From Sphingobacteriaceae bacterium (GTDB lineage: Bacteria; Bacteroidota; Bacteroidia; B-17B0; Aurantibacillaceae), in assembly GCA_025360355.1 (NCBI GenBank), contig JANYCL010000115.1:1-7993 (forward strand): 7,993 nucleotides of DNA, in the 5' to 3' direction. The position numbers were made by a program, and so were the translations under genes. A model generated the notes under the pieces. That model ran no database searches and was not told the DNA's origin. It saw only the letters and a list, made by a program, of their open reading frames with translations. Shown here one piece after another: positions 1 through 7,508 of the stretch (positions are counted from its first letter, which is position 1; each line of letters begins with the position of its first letter).

Positions 1-2040
1 CCATGTATAAGTAGCGCCTGCGACCAGACTTGCATTTAAGTTTAAAGTTTGTCCAGCACATAATGGCGAGTTAGAAGAAACGACCGGTGCTGAAGGAATT
101 GGATTCACAGTTACACTTATTATAGCATTTGGTCCTGTACAACCTGCAACAGTTACGTTAACTGTATAAATTCCTGTTGCTAAAGTTGTAGCTGCAACAA
201 TTGTTGGATTTTGTAATCCAGACGAAAAACTATTTGGCCCAGTCCAATTATATGTAGCGCCTGCAATTAAAGAAGCAGTTAAATTTAAATTAGAACCTGC
301 ACATATTGGTGAATTGGAATTCGCAACAGGAGAAGCCGGAATTGGATTTACAATAACATTTGTTGTACCGAATGAACCTGTACAACCTCCAACAGTTGCA
401 CTAACGGAGTACACCCCTGCGGCTAAAGTGGTCGCACCGGGAATTGTAGGGTTTTGAACAGAAGAAGTAAAACTATTTGGACCGCTCCAACTATAACTTG
501 CACCTCCAATTGGACTAGCAGTTAAATTGATTGTAGAACCCGCACATAAAGGCGAATTAGATCCTGCGGCAGGAGCTGGTGGTGTTGGATTAATAGTTAT
601 TGCAACAGTTGAATTAGCGCTTCCGCAACCCATCACACTTACTAAAACGCTATACACACCGCTTGCTGGCAATGTTACTGCCCCTATGGTTGGATTTTGC
701 AATGCTGATGAAAAAGTATTTGGTCCTGTCCAGCTATAAGTTGCACCTAAAATTGTTGTGGCTGTTAAACTTAAAGTTTGTCCTGTACAAACCGGTGAAT
801 TGCTTCCTAAAGTAGGAGGAGAAGGAATTCCATAAACAGTTACGCTAAATGTTCCTGCAGGACCAGGACAACCCGCAACAGTTGCTGTAACGGAATACAT
901 TCCCGTTGCTAAAGTTGAAGCGCCAACAATTGTTGGGTTTTGAATTGAGGATGTAAAACTATTTGGACCTGTCCAATTATAAGTAGCGCCTGCAATTGCT
1001 GAAGCTGTTAAATTAATATTTGAACCTGCACATAAAGTAGCAGTGCCGCCGGCCGTTGGAGCTGGCGGAGCAGGATTAACAACAATATTAATTGTTCCTC
1101 CGGGTCCTGGACAACCGGCAACTGTAGCAGTAACGGTATACACCCCTGCGGCTAATGTTGTAGCTCCGATAATGGTTGGATTTTGTAAAGCAGAACTAAA
1201 AGAATTTGGCCCTGTCCAGCTATATGTAGCCCCAAGAATTGTTGAAGCAGTTAAATTTAAATTTGATCCTGCACATAACGGAGTGTTCGCACCGGCAGTT
1301 GGTGCAGCAGGTGCAGGATTAACAGTTGCTGTTGTTGTACCACCTGGTCCCGGACAACCCGCAACTGTGGCTGTAACGGTATAAACACCGGCTACTAAAG
1401 TTGTAGCGCCGGCTATTGTAGGATTCTGGACATTCGCTGTAAAACTATTCGGTCCTGTCCAACTATACGTAGCTCCGGCAATAACACTAGCTGTTAAATT
1501 GAGTGCAGATCCTGCACAAATAGGAGAGTTATTTCCGGCGACGGGCGCACCCGGTAAAGGATTAACAACAACGTTCACCGTACCGTTTCCACTGGTACAA
1601 CCCGCGACTGTTGAATTGACTGAATATACACCGGCCGCTAAAGTTGTTGCTCCAACTATAGTTGGATTTTGTACGGCTGATGTAAAAGTATTTGGTCCGC
1701 TCCAGCTATAAACACCACCTGCAACCGAAGAAGATGTTAAAGCTAAATTTTGTCCGGCACATAATGGTGAGTTTGAACCTACGATCGGAACAGCCGGAAC
1801 TGTGTTAACTGTAACTGCAACTGTACCCGGAGGACTTGTGCATCCTGCAACAGTAGCAGTAACAGAGTATGTTCCTGCATTAGCAAGAGTAACACCGACT
1901 ATAGTAGGATTTATTAAAGTAGAAGTGAAACCACCAGGCCCTGTCCAACTATAAGTTGCGCCTGCTGTAAAGGTTGCACTTAAATTTAAAGTTTGTCCAA
2001 CACATAACGGTGTGTTCGCACTGGCAACAGGAGCTGCAGG
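1..2040 (-). repeat. Tandem array of 243-bp coding repeats (8 complete, 1 partial), Ig-like 81-residue domains
   Basis: Units run leftward from 2040 in steps of exactly 243 bp: 2040-1798, 1797-1555, 1554-1312, 1311-1069, 1068-826, 825-583, 582-340, 339-97 and the partial 96-1. The register is fixed by the first conserved Cys codon, found at 2002, 1759, 1516, 1273, 1030, 787, 544, 301 and 58 (lowest base). Each unit carries an LCAG-type motif, then GATYSWTGPN, a nearly invariant QNPTI, GVYSV, and a second Cys 54 residues after the first (VAGC). This Cys/Trp/Cys pattern on a beta-rich background fits an Ig-like or PKD-like fold. The paired cysteines could form a disulfide after export (inference). 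Units differ mostly by wobble changes and conservative substitutions, and no unit has an insertion or deletion. The region is visibly more GC-rich than the plus-strand genes. Confidence 0.93.
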
Positions 2041-3462
2041 TACAAATGGCGGACAAGTAACAGTATTTCCTTGGTAATCGCGCACAACTTCACTTAATAG
2101 AACACCACCGCGGTACTCAGAAACTTTTACACCGAAAACATATTTTCCTAATGAATTCGCAACACCTGTCATCCAACCTGCCGGACTAAGTGTAACACTC
2201 GGTGCAGGTGAATTAAACGGACTGGTTGCCGAATAACCAGGTTGCCAGGTAACAGCATTCACAGATAAAAGATTGTTTGGGAAAAGAGGAGGATTTGGAG
2301 TTTGATCGTATGGTGTGTACATCGAATAAATTAAATTATCACCATCAACATCTGTTGCAGAACAGTCGATGGAAAAAGAATTCGTTGCACAAAAAAGAAG
2401 TGGAGGTAAATTATTAAAATACGGACTACTATTCGCCATAAATGTATTATCATATACATTCACCATATCTACATCAAATGTTTTACCTGTTGAGTTATTA
2501 TTAGCGTTGAATTTTGCTGTAGCAAATAATTGGATCGTATTACCAATTAATCCTGTTGAAGTGGCAAAACGCGGTGATGCCCAGTTACCAATATTAGAAC
2601 CGTTTGTAGTCCATAAAACTTTTGGTCCTGCGTTAATAGAATAATAAAGTTTAAGTGAATCATTATTGACGAAATTAGCGCCTGCTTTACTTAGATTCGC
2701 ACTTAAATTTACACCCAAAGGATATGCAGCAATATTAATTACCTGCGAAGCCCAGATCTGTGAACCATTATTAGAACCAATAATTTCAAATTGTCCATTG
2801 GTAACCATTGCCGATGTTGGAGGCGTTACACCTAAAGTTCTTGTCCAAGCAGTTGCACCGGCATCCGTAATAGTTCCGTTAGGTAAAGTAAAATCTTCAC
2901 TCCATACTGTCGAGTAACACGGGATGTATGCATAGAATGTTTCACCGGCAGCACCGGGAGCTACAATATTAGTGATACCATTATTTCTATTACCGGTTTG
3001 GAATACAAGGTGCATACCTCCGGGAGAAGGTGCAAGATTAACTGTTGTTGTATAAATACGTTGTTCACCACAAGGGAGAACACTTGGTGAAGTAGCACAA
3101 GGAGGTAAAACAAGAGGGATGGGAGTAATAGCACCACCGTTAGCATTAAAGTTACGGCTTGGAGCAAACAATGAACCATCAGCTTGCAATACTTGAAAAG
3201 TTGCCAGTGCAGGATATGCAGCATTACCGGCGCCACAATCCCGATATAAAATTAATTGTACCGTATAGTTATTTGCACCGTTATATGTATAGGTGATCAC
3301 GCCGCCCACAATGTGTGTAGCTAATCCCTGAAAAGGAATGACCAGTAAAAAAGTTAATGCAAATAAAAGTTGTCGGAAATTTAAAAACCCTGCAAAAGAA
3401 GCTCCCGCTTTTTTAAACGAAGTAGTGGGTTTTACGGTAATCGGACTGTAATTTTTTATCAT
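1..3462 (-). CDS. Large T9SS-type surface protein with Ig-like repeats (5' part; C-terminus beyond left edge)
   Basis: The frame is open for 1154 codons from an ATG at 3462-3460 to base 1, with no stop, so the protein is truncated only by the window. Residues 1-48 form a long signal peptide with a basic start and a hydrophobic core at about 31-47. Immediately after comes THIVGG (49-54), the usual mature start of large CHU-type Bacteroidota surface proteins. The N-terminal module also has LYRDCG (72-77), NSSPYFNNLPP (344-354), a DVDGD acidic motif (371-375, possible calcium site), a VSEYRGG stretch (447-453) and RDYQGN (461-466). A separate beta-rich domain seems inserted at about 184-343. Ig-like repeats of 81 residues start at 475. 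Family knowledge suggests export by Sec, then the type IX secretion system, with a sorting domain at the unseen C-terminus. The likely role is adhesion or surface structure (inferred). The 193-bp leader shows no convincing promoter or Shine-Dalgarno sequence. Confidence 0.9.
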   Translation of the reverse strand, partial: MIKNYSPITVKPTTSFKKAGASFAGFLNFRQLLFALTFLLVIPFQGLATHIVGGVITYTYNGANNYTVQLILYRDCGAGNAAYPALATFQVLQADGSLFAPSRNFNANGGAITPIPLVLPPCATSPSVLPCGEQRIYTTTVNLAPSPGGMHLVFQTGNRNNGITNIVAPGAAGETFYAYIPCYSTVWSEDFTLPNGTITDAGATAWTRTLGVTPPTSAMVTNGQFEIIGSNNGSQIWASQVINIAAYPLGVNLSANLSKAGANFVNNDSLKLYYSINAGPKVLWTTNGSNIGNWASPRFATSTGLIGNTIQLFATAKFNANNNSTGKTFDVDMVNVYDNTFMANSSPYFNNLPPLLFCATNSFSIDCSATDVDGDNLIYSMYTPYDQTPNPPLFPNNLLSVNAVTWQPGYSATSPFNSPAPSVTLSPAGWMTGVANSLGKYVFGVKVSEYRGGVLLSEVVRDYQGNTVTCPPFVPAAPVASANTPLCVGQTLNLSATFTAGATYSWTGPGGFTSTLINPTIVGVTLANAGTYSVTATVAGCTSPPGTVAVTVNTVPAVPIVGSNSPLCAGQNLALTSSSVAGGVYSWSGPNTFTSAVQNPTIVGATTLAAGVYSVNSTVAGCTSGNGTVNVVVNPLPGAPVAGNNSPICAGSALNLTASVIAGATYSWTGPNSFTANVQNPTIAGATTLVAGVYTVTATVAGCPGPGGTTTATVNPAPAAPTAGANTPLCAGSNLNLTASTILGATYSWTGPNSFSSALQNPTIIGATTLAAGVYTVTATVAGCPGPGGTINIVVNPAPPAPTAGGTATLCAGSNINLTASAIAGATYNWTGPNSFTSSIQNPTIVGASTLATGMYSVTATVAGCPGPAGTFSVTVYGIPSPPTLGSNSPVCTGQTLSLTATTILGATYSWTGPNTFSSALQNPTIGAVTLPASGVYSVLVSVMGCGSANSTVAITINPTPPAPAAGSNSPLCAGSTINLTASPIGGASYSWSGPNSFTSSVQNPTIPGATTLAAGVYSVSATVGGCTGSFGTTNVIVNPIPASPVANSNSPICAGSNLNLTASLIAGATYNWTGPNSFSSGLQNPTIVAATTLATGIYTVNVTVAGCTGPNAIISVTVNPIPSAPVVSSNSPLCAGQTLNLNASLVAGATYTW

Positions 3463-3629
3463 GGGATACAGTTAAGGGTTCTATTAATATTTAACGTTTT
3501 TTAAACTTTAAGGTTCGCGGTTTTCAAGGTTATTTACTTGAATTCGACAAAGCAGGATAAATACTGTACGAAATAGACATTAGAATACACCTAAATCGAA
3601 ACAAATTTTGGCGGGAATAGAAGGAAAAT

Positions 3630-3647
3630 AAAGGTAATTCTACCTTT
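3630..3647 (-). terminator. Probable intrinsic terminator after nth
   Basis: Read on the minus strand, a 7-bp perfect stem (AAAGGTA / TACCTTT) closes a 4-base GAAT loop and is followed by ATTTT. It begins 9 bases past the nth stop codon. The stem is A/T-rich, so it may be weak. It supports nth and the surface protein gene being separate transcription units. It is not inside any coding region. Confidence 0.45.
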
Positions 3648-3655
3648 TTATTAGA

Positions 3656-4279
3656 CTATTTTTTCTTAATAAAATCGCAATTCGGAGCCATTACACATTC
3701 ACCGCATTTGGGATCGGTTGGGCGACAAATTTCACGTCCTAAAAAAGATATATCCATGCCAATGCCCCAATCTTTTTGAGGCACCACTTCCATGATCTGC
3801 TTCTCAATTTTTTTAGGATCAGTACCTATGGCAACACCTAATCTTGGAGCAACGCGGAGAACATGAAGATCAACAATTACACCTTCCGGTTTAATTCCTG
3901 CTTCACGCATAATAACATTAGCTGACTTTCTTCCAATGCCGGGAAGTTCAACTAATTCTTCCATGGTCAAAGGAATATTCTTATCGTCTTTTATTTTTTG
4001 AGCGAGATTAAGAAGCCAATTAGCTTTATTCCCAAAATTCCTCACTTTACTTATATATTTAATTAAAGAATCCACATCAGCTTTAGCTAAAGTTTTCATA
4101 TTAGGAAAAGCTTTAAAAAGATCAGGAGCAATTTTATTAATATTCTTATCCGAATCTTGTGCAGATAAAATCACCATCACTAACAATTGATAAATGCTTT
4201 TGTATTCTAAAGGATGCGGTTTGCCTTTATACTTTTTAATAAGCGGTTTAAACGCTTCGGGCCAATTGGTTTTGCTCAT
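3656..4279 (-). CDS. nth: Endonuclease III (DNA glycosylase / AP lyase)
   Basis: This 207-residue protein has the normal length of endonuclease III, the base-excision-repair enzyme that removes oxidised pyrimidines and cleaves the abasic site. Visible features, in order: the LSAQ segment (38-41); the helix-hairpin-helix LPGIGRKSA (112-120), whose Lys118 aligns with the catalytic lysine; Asp137 in VDLHVLRV, matching the catalytic aspartate; and a Cys185-X6-Cys192-X2-Cys195-X5-Cys201 cluster, the exact spacing of the family's [4Fe-4S] loop. The residue after the catalytic aspartate is Leu rather than the Thr of the Escherichia coli VDTH motif, a small deviation. The ATG at 4279 is chosen because it gives the standard length. 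No Shine-Dalgarno precedes it. It is divergent from the sigma factor gene, with 98 bp between, and lies upstream of the surface protein gene without obvious functional linkage. Confidence 0.95.
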   Translation of the reverse strand: MSKTNWPEAFKPLIKKYKGKPHPLEYKSIYQLLVMVILSAQDSDKNINKIAPDLFKAFPNMKTLAKADVDSLIKYISKVRNFGNKANWLLNLAQKIKDDKNIPLTMEELVELPGIGRKSANVIMREAGIKPEGVIVDLHVLRVAPRLGVAIGTDPKKIEKQIMEVVPQKDWGIGMDISFLGREICRPTDPKCGECVMAPNCDFIKKK

Positions 4280-4331
4280 GATCTTGAATTTATGGGATAA
4301 AAATAACCAAATACTATTAATTTAAGTACAG

Positions 4332-4341
4332 AATAGCTATT
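4332..4341. promoter_or_regulatory. Perfect 10-bp palindrome in the divergent nth/sigma intergenic region
   Basis: AATAGCTATT is a perfect inverted repeat 36 bases before the sigma factor ATG and 52 bases before the nth start. It is directly followed by a second A/T palindrome, TTTTAAAA (4341-4348). The location would suit an operator or promoter element serving either gene. A 10-bp A/T-rich palindrome can arise by chance, so this is only a candidate. Confidence 0.2.
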
Positions 4342-4377
4342 TTTAAAATAATTGTGACTTTTTAAAACACCTGTATT

Positions 4378-4992
4378 ATGGTTGCTAAAAGGGACATAAT
4401 GCTAACAACCATCAATATGACAGAGATCGCTTCTTACCATCTCACAGCCGAAGAGATTACTTCGGAAGAGAAGCTGATAAAAGCTGCGCAGGATAATCCG
4501 CGGAACTTTGAGCCTTTATATAAAAGGTATTTTCAGCGCATTGCCAATTATATTTATCACAGGGTTGAGGATAAAGAAACAGCTTTTGAATTAACATCGC
4601 AGGTTTTTTACAAAGCCTTAGAGAATCTCCCAAAATATAAACCGATGGGAGTTCCGTTTTCGGCATGGTTATTCAGGATCGCAGGAAATGAAATGAATCA
4701 ATATTTCAGAAAAAATAAAGCGATACGCGTTTTAAGTATTGATAGAGATGGTTTGGGAGAACTGAAAGGTGACATGGAAGAAAACAACCAGACCGAGATC
4801 GATAAACAATTGTATGAAGCCTTGCAAACTTTGAATGAAGATGACATGGAATTAATTAACATGCGCTTTTTCGAGAAACGTTCGTTTAAAGAGATCTGTG
4901 AAATAATGGATATGAATGAGAGTGCGTGCAAAATGAAAGTGTACCGCATTTTAGAAAAATTGAAAGAACAATTAAAAGACATTAAACTTTAA
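4378..4992 (+). CDS. ECF-family RNA polymerase sigma factor
   Basis: This 204-residue protein fits the two-domain extracytoplasmic-function sigma-70 family. Region 2 covers about 44-113: FEPLYKRYFQRIANYIYHRV, then the FELTSQVFYKALENL core-binding helix (70-84), then FSAWLFRIAGNEMNQYFRK (94-112), which matches the -10 recognition helix. A charged linker follows (about 114-145). Region 4 spans about 146-197, with a helix-turn-helix around 168-190 (RSFKEICEIMDMNESACKMKVYRIL) for -35 recognition. Region 1.1 and region 3 are absent, as expected for ECF factors. The first ATG is taken as the start, but Met8 (4399) and Met14 (4417) also precede the conserved part. The membrane protein gene starts 10 bp after its stop, which points to sigma/anti-sigma co-transcription. 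No HxxxCxxC-type zinc motif is present. The regulon is unknown. Confidence 0.92.
   Translation: MVAKRDIMLTTINMTEIASYHLTAEEITSEEKLIKAAQDNPRNFEPLYKRYFQRIANYIYHRVEDKETAFELTSQVFYKALENLPKYKPMGVPFSAWLFRIAGNEMNQYFRKNKAIRVLSIDRDGLGELKGDMEENNQTEIDKQLYEALQTLNEDDMELINMRFFEKRSFKEICEIMDMNESACKMKVYRILEKLKEQLKDIKL
4387..4393 (+). promoter_or_regulatory. Shine-Dalgarno-like site favouring Met8 as sigma factor start
   Basis: AAAAGGG lies 5 bases before the in-frame ATG at 4399, whereas the first ATG at 4378 has no purine-rich site upstream. This would give a 197-residue protein and leaves the whole of region 2 intact. Bacteroidota rely little on Shine-Dalgarno pairing, so the evidence is weak. Confidence 0.25.
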
Positions 4993-5002
4993 AAATATTA
5001 AA

Positions 5003-6673
5003 ATGAAAAAGTATAAGATCAAATTAGATAAACAACCATTATCCGAAAGCGATATTAGCAATAATATGAATTTCGATAGATTTTACTCAGGTTATTCGGC
5101 TGCGGGTAAAACTTCCTGGCTAACTAAAGGGATGAAAACATTTTTGGGAGGAACAACTGCAACTATTGTGGTAGTAACAGCAACTTTTGTTATTTACAGA
5201 TCAGTTAATAACAAAGAATCAGTTGCATCACAAGCATTCATCAATCCACCATTACCGGAATTAAATGCAAAGTCGGATAATTTTTTAGTAGATAATACAA
5301 AAGACACTACAATAGTTTATAAAACAGGAAGCATCATCCATGTTCCTGCAAATGTATTTAGAGGTAAAGATGGAAAAGAACCAAAAGGAAAAGTAAAAGT
5401 ATGTTACCGTGAGTTTCACGATCAGGTTGATTTTATTTTCAGCGGCATTCCAATGGACTATGATTCAGCAGGAATTAAAAGACCATTTGAATCTGCAGGT
5501 ATGTTTGAAGTATTAGCTTACGAAAATGACAGCACACCTTTAGTATTGAAAGACGGAAAAACACTTTCTGTTAATTTACTTTCGCATAACGATAAAAATG
5601 AGTTTAATGTATATTATTTAGATACTGTTGCGAAACGTTGGGATTTTAAAGAACACGAAACACGTCTGCACAAAGAGAATCTTGATAGATTAAGTAAAGA
5701 GAAAGAAGCATTTTTAGCGAAGCATAATTTATTAGATCCAGGTAAATTAATTGTACCAAAACATGCTAATCCTGTTTTAAATAATTTTGTTATCGATTAC
5801 GACAAAGAAGAATTCCCGGAGTTAGCTGTATACGACGGTGTAAAATTTGAAGTAAATGTAAACGAACCGAACTATAATAATGAATTCACTAAAACTGTTT
5901 GGGAAGATGTGTTTATCAGTCGTCACCCCGATGGTAAAAATTACATCTTAACTTTCAAGATCAAAAAACAAACCAGCAGTATTGCTGCAACACCGGTGTT
6001 TGATGAAAAGAATTTTGAAGCAGCAATGAATGAGTATGGAAAAATTCGCTTGCATCATAGTAAAATTTTGGCAGCAAAAAGCGACTCAATTAGCAGATTA
6101 GAGAAAGATGCGGATGCTCAAGTGATGAACAGTAATTTTAAAAACCAAAGATTTAATGCTTACATAGAAGGAGGTTCGATTTACAGGTCTATTGTTATAG
6201 GATCAATGGGTATTTGGAATTTCGATCATCCTTGTAATAATTCTCAAATATATGCCAGCAAAACAAACCCGCTTTCAATAATTTCAAAGTCTTTAAACGC
6301 AAAGGGAACTGATGATTCTGATCTCCCAATAGCATATTTTATGTCTTCTGAAAATAAAAAGCAACTGTCTTTAAGAGCAATATATTTTGTGAAAAGAGAT
6401 GTTAATGCAATTTTTCCTGTTGACATGTTTGAGTTAATTCAATTTCCGACTTCTGTAGTTGATAATGCAGATATTCTAATAGCAATTGGCAATAATTTAA
6501 AGGTATATTATATTAAAGATGAAGCATTACACTCAGTAAAAAAAGAAAAGGATAAAATGACATTTGTTCTGAAGGAAATTGATTGCACAAATACAGATGA
6601 TGATAGAAATATTTCAGCGGATAGGAACATTACTGCAAATCTTACAAGAATAAAATCAATAATTGATCTTTAA
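5003..6673 (+). CDS. Single-pass membrane protein in anti-sigma position, large extracytoplasmic region
   Basis: I do not recognise a named family for this 556-residue protein. It has a short N-terminal segment (1-46) containing QPLSESDI (11-18), one hydrophobic membrane helix at about 47-65, and a long extracytoplasmic part. The part after the helix contains a conserved-looking beta-rich domain (about 100-216) with KVCYREF (132-138), FIFSGIPMDYDSAG (144-157) and FESAGMFEV (162-170); I recall similar strings in uncharacterised Bacteroidota proteins but cannot verify this. A charged, probably helical stretch follows (219-243), then a second beta-rich region (about 260-320), another charged helix (338-372), and a C-terminal domain with MGIWNFDHPC (402-411). 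The position 10 bp after an ECF sigma gene and the topology suggest a sigma regulator whose cytoplasmic tail binds the sigma factor. No zinc anti-sigma motif, FecR or RskA signature is seen. The function is inferred. Confidence 0.8.
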   Translation: MKKYKIKLDKQPLSESDISNNMNFDRFYSGYSAAGKTSWLTKGMKTFLGGTTATIVVVTATFVIYRSVNNKESVASQAFINPPLPELNAKSDNFLVDNTKDTTIVYKTGSIIHVPANVFRGKDGKEPKGKVKVCYREFHDQVDFIFSGIPMDYDSAGIKRPFESAGMFEVLAYENDSTPLVLKDGKTLSVNLLSHNDKNEFNVYYLDTVAKRWDFKEHETRLHKENLDRLSKEKEAFLAKHNLLDPGKLIVPKHANPVLNNFVIDYDKEEFPELAVYDGVKFEVNVNEPNYNNEFTKTVWEDVFISRHPDGKNYILTFKIKKQTSSIAATPVFDEKNFEAAMNEYGKIRLHHSKILAAKSDSISRLEKDADAQVMNSNFKNQRFNAYIEGGSIYRSIVIGSMGIWNFDHPCNNSQIYASKTNPLSIISKSLNAKGTDDSDLPIAYFMSSENKKQLSLRAIYFVKRDVNAIFPVDMFELIQFPTSVVDNADILIAIGNNLKVYYIKDEALHSVKKEKDKMTFVLKEIDCTNTDDDRNISADRNITANLTRIKSIIDL

Positions 6674-7416
6674 TGCGTTTAGCTATCATCCCTATATTAA
6701 TTTTCAGTTCTGCTCTGTCTTTTTCGCAAAGCAGAAAAGGTAAAACTGCCATTATTAAAGTAAGGTCGGGTTTAGCTAAATGCGAAATTATATGTGAGGA
6801 TAAATTTTATTTGGAAAAAACAAGCGACATCACCATTAAAGTAAAAGGACGGAACCCAAAAATTGATGTGCGTGTTAAAGGATGCGAGATAATGTCGGTT
6901 AAAGGTGATCTTTATAAAGTGCGTTTTATTAATCCGGGGATCTCTGTTATTTCTGTTTTTCAAATAACAAATAAAGGCAGAAAAATAATTGGAATCAAAA
7001 AAACAGATGTTGTTCCGCCTCCATTTTATTTTTGTGGTTTAAAAGTTGATTCTTCATCAAAGCAATTAAAACTAGGTCCGGTACATTTATATGTATACTC
7101 CGATTATTATAAATCAAAATTACCGGTAGATAAATTTTATATGTTGTACTATAAAGACTTTACCGGTACTGTTCGGAAAAATAAAAAGCCAATTGCAGAT
7201 ACGCTTCGCGCTGAAACCTGTAAACTCACCAGCGCCATGCGTGAACGTATCCGTCATTACCAACCCATAAGCGATAAAATATATTTTTATAACCTTTTCT
7301 TTACGTTACCCGATAAAACCATTCGTCCGCTTGAACCGGTTGAATTAAGCGCCACCATGGATACTTTGCTGAATGATTATAGCGTAATTTATGTATTAAG
7401 ACGTAAAAGGATATAA
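6673..7416 (+). CDS. Secreted protein with GldM-like C-terminal beta domains
   Basis: The ATG overlaps the previous stop codon by one base (TAATG), implying translational coupling to the membrane protein gene. Residues 1-18 are a typical signal peptide with a hydrophobic core and a predicted cut near SFS-QS (16-20). The rest, with no further membrane segment, is beta-rich. The order of elements (DKFYLEKTSDITIKVKG at 43-59, GDLYKVRFINPG at 78-89, GRKIIGIKKTDVVPPPFYF at 102-120) resembles the Ig-like periplasmic domains of GldM, a T9SS inner-membrane core component, where a VKRIPDP linker precedes the next domain. GldM proper is about twice this length and has an N-terminal membrane helix and coiled region, absent here. 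It would therefore be a periplasmic paralogue or a similar Ig-like domain protein. The GldM link rests on remembered patterns only; the existence of the gene is well supported. Confidence 0.82.
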   Translation: MRLAIIPILIFSSALSFSQSRKGKTAIIKVRSGLAKCEIICEDKFYLEKTSDITIKVKGRNPKIDVRVKGCEIMSVKGDLYKVRFINPGISVISVFQITNKGRKIIGIKKTDVVPPPFYFCGLKVDSSSKQLKLGPVHLYVYSDYYKSKLPVDKFYMLYYKDFTGTVRKNKKPIADTLRAETCKLTSAMRERIRHYQPISDKIYFYNLFFTLPDKTIRPLEPVELSATMDTLLNDYSVIYVLRRKRI

Positions 7417-7508
7417 GCTCTCTTTCCCTTTGACAGCAAGGCTTTCAGGGTATTTAACATTTCTTTTCTAAAATTCATTTATGGATTCCTTTTAGAGTTT
7501 GCATCTCA

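Noticed and set aside
527..1711. Recurring plus-strand open frames inside the repeat array (527-739, 1043-1384, 1499-1711)
   Set aside because: They recur in step with the 243-bp repeats and are antisense shadows of the minus-strand surface protein; their peptides only mirror the repeat and have no independent start signals.
1..2040. CRISPR-like or non-coding tandem repeat
   Set aside because: The period is 243 bp, a multiple of three, with an uninterrupted reading frame and wobble-type divergence, so it is a protein-domain array.
2369..2917. Plus-strand open frames at 2369-2644 and 2666-2917
   Set aside because: They lie antisense to the N-terminal module of the surface protein, whose minus-strand frame shows clear family motifs throughout.
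2961..3236. Minus-strand frame rich in Leu and Val, like a small membrane protein
   Set aside because: It is an out-of-frame reading of the surface protein gene; the true frame gives the expected motifs LYRDCG and GGMHLVFQTGNRN.
4308..4316. TAGTATTTG on the minus strand before nth, and TAGAGTTTG at 7493-7501 before the MG2 gene, as Bacteroidota -7 promoter boxes
   Set aside because: Both have three rather than two bases between TA and TTTG, and neither has a TTG-type -33 element at suitable distance, so I do not call them promoters.
7417..7465. Possible terminator after the GldM-like gene, using CCCT and AGGG around 7425-7450
   Set aside because: Only a 4-bp outer pairing with mismatches inside and no following T-run; not a credible intrinsic terminator.
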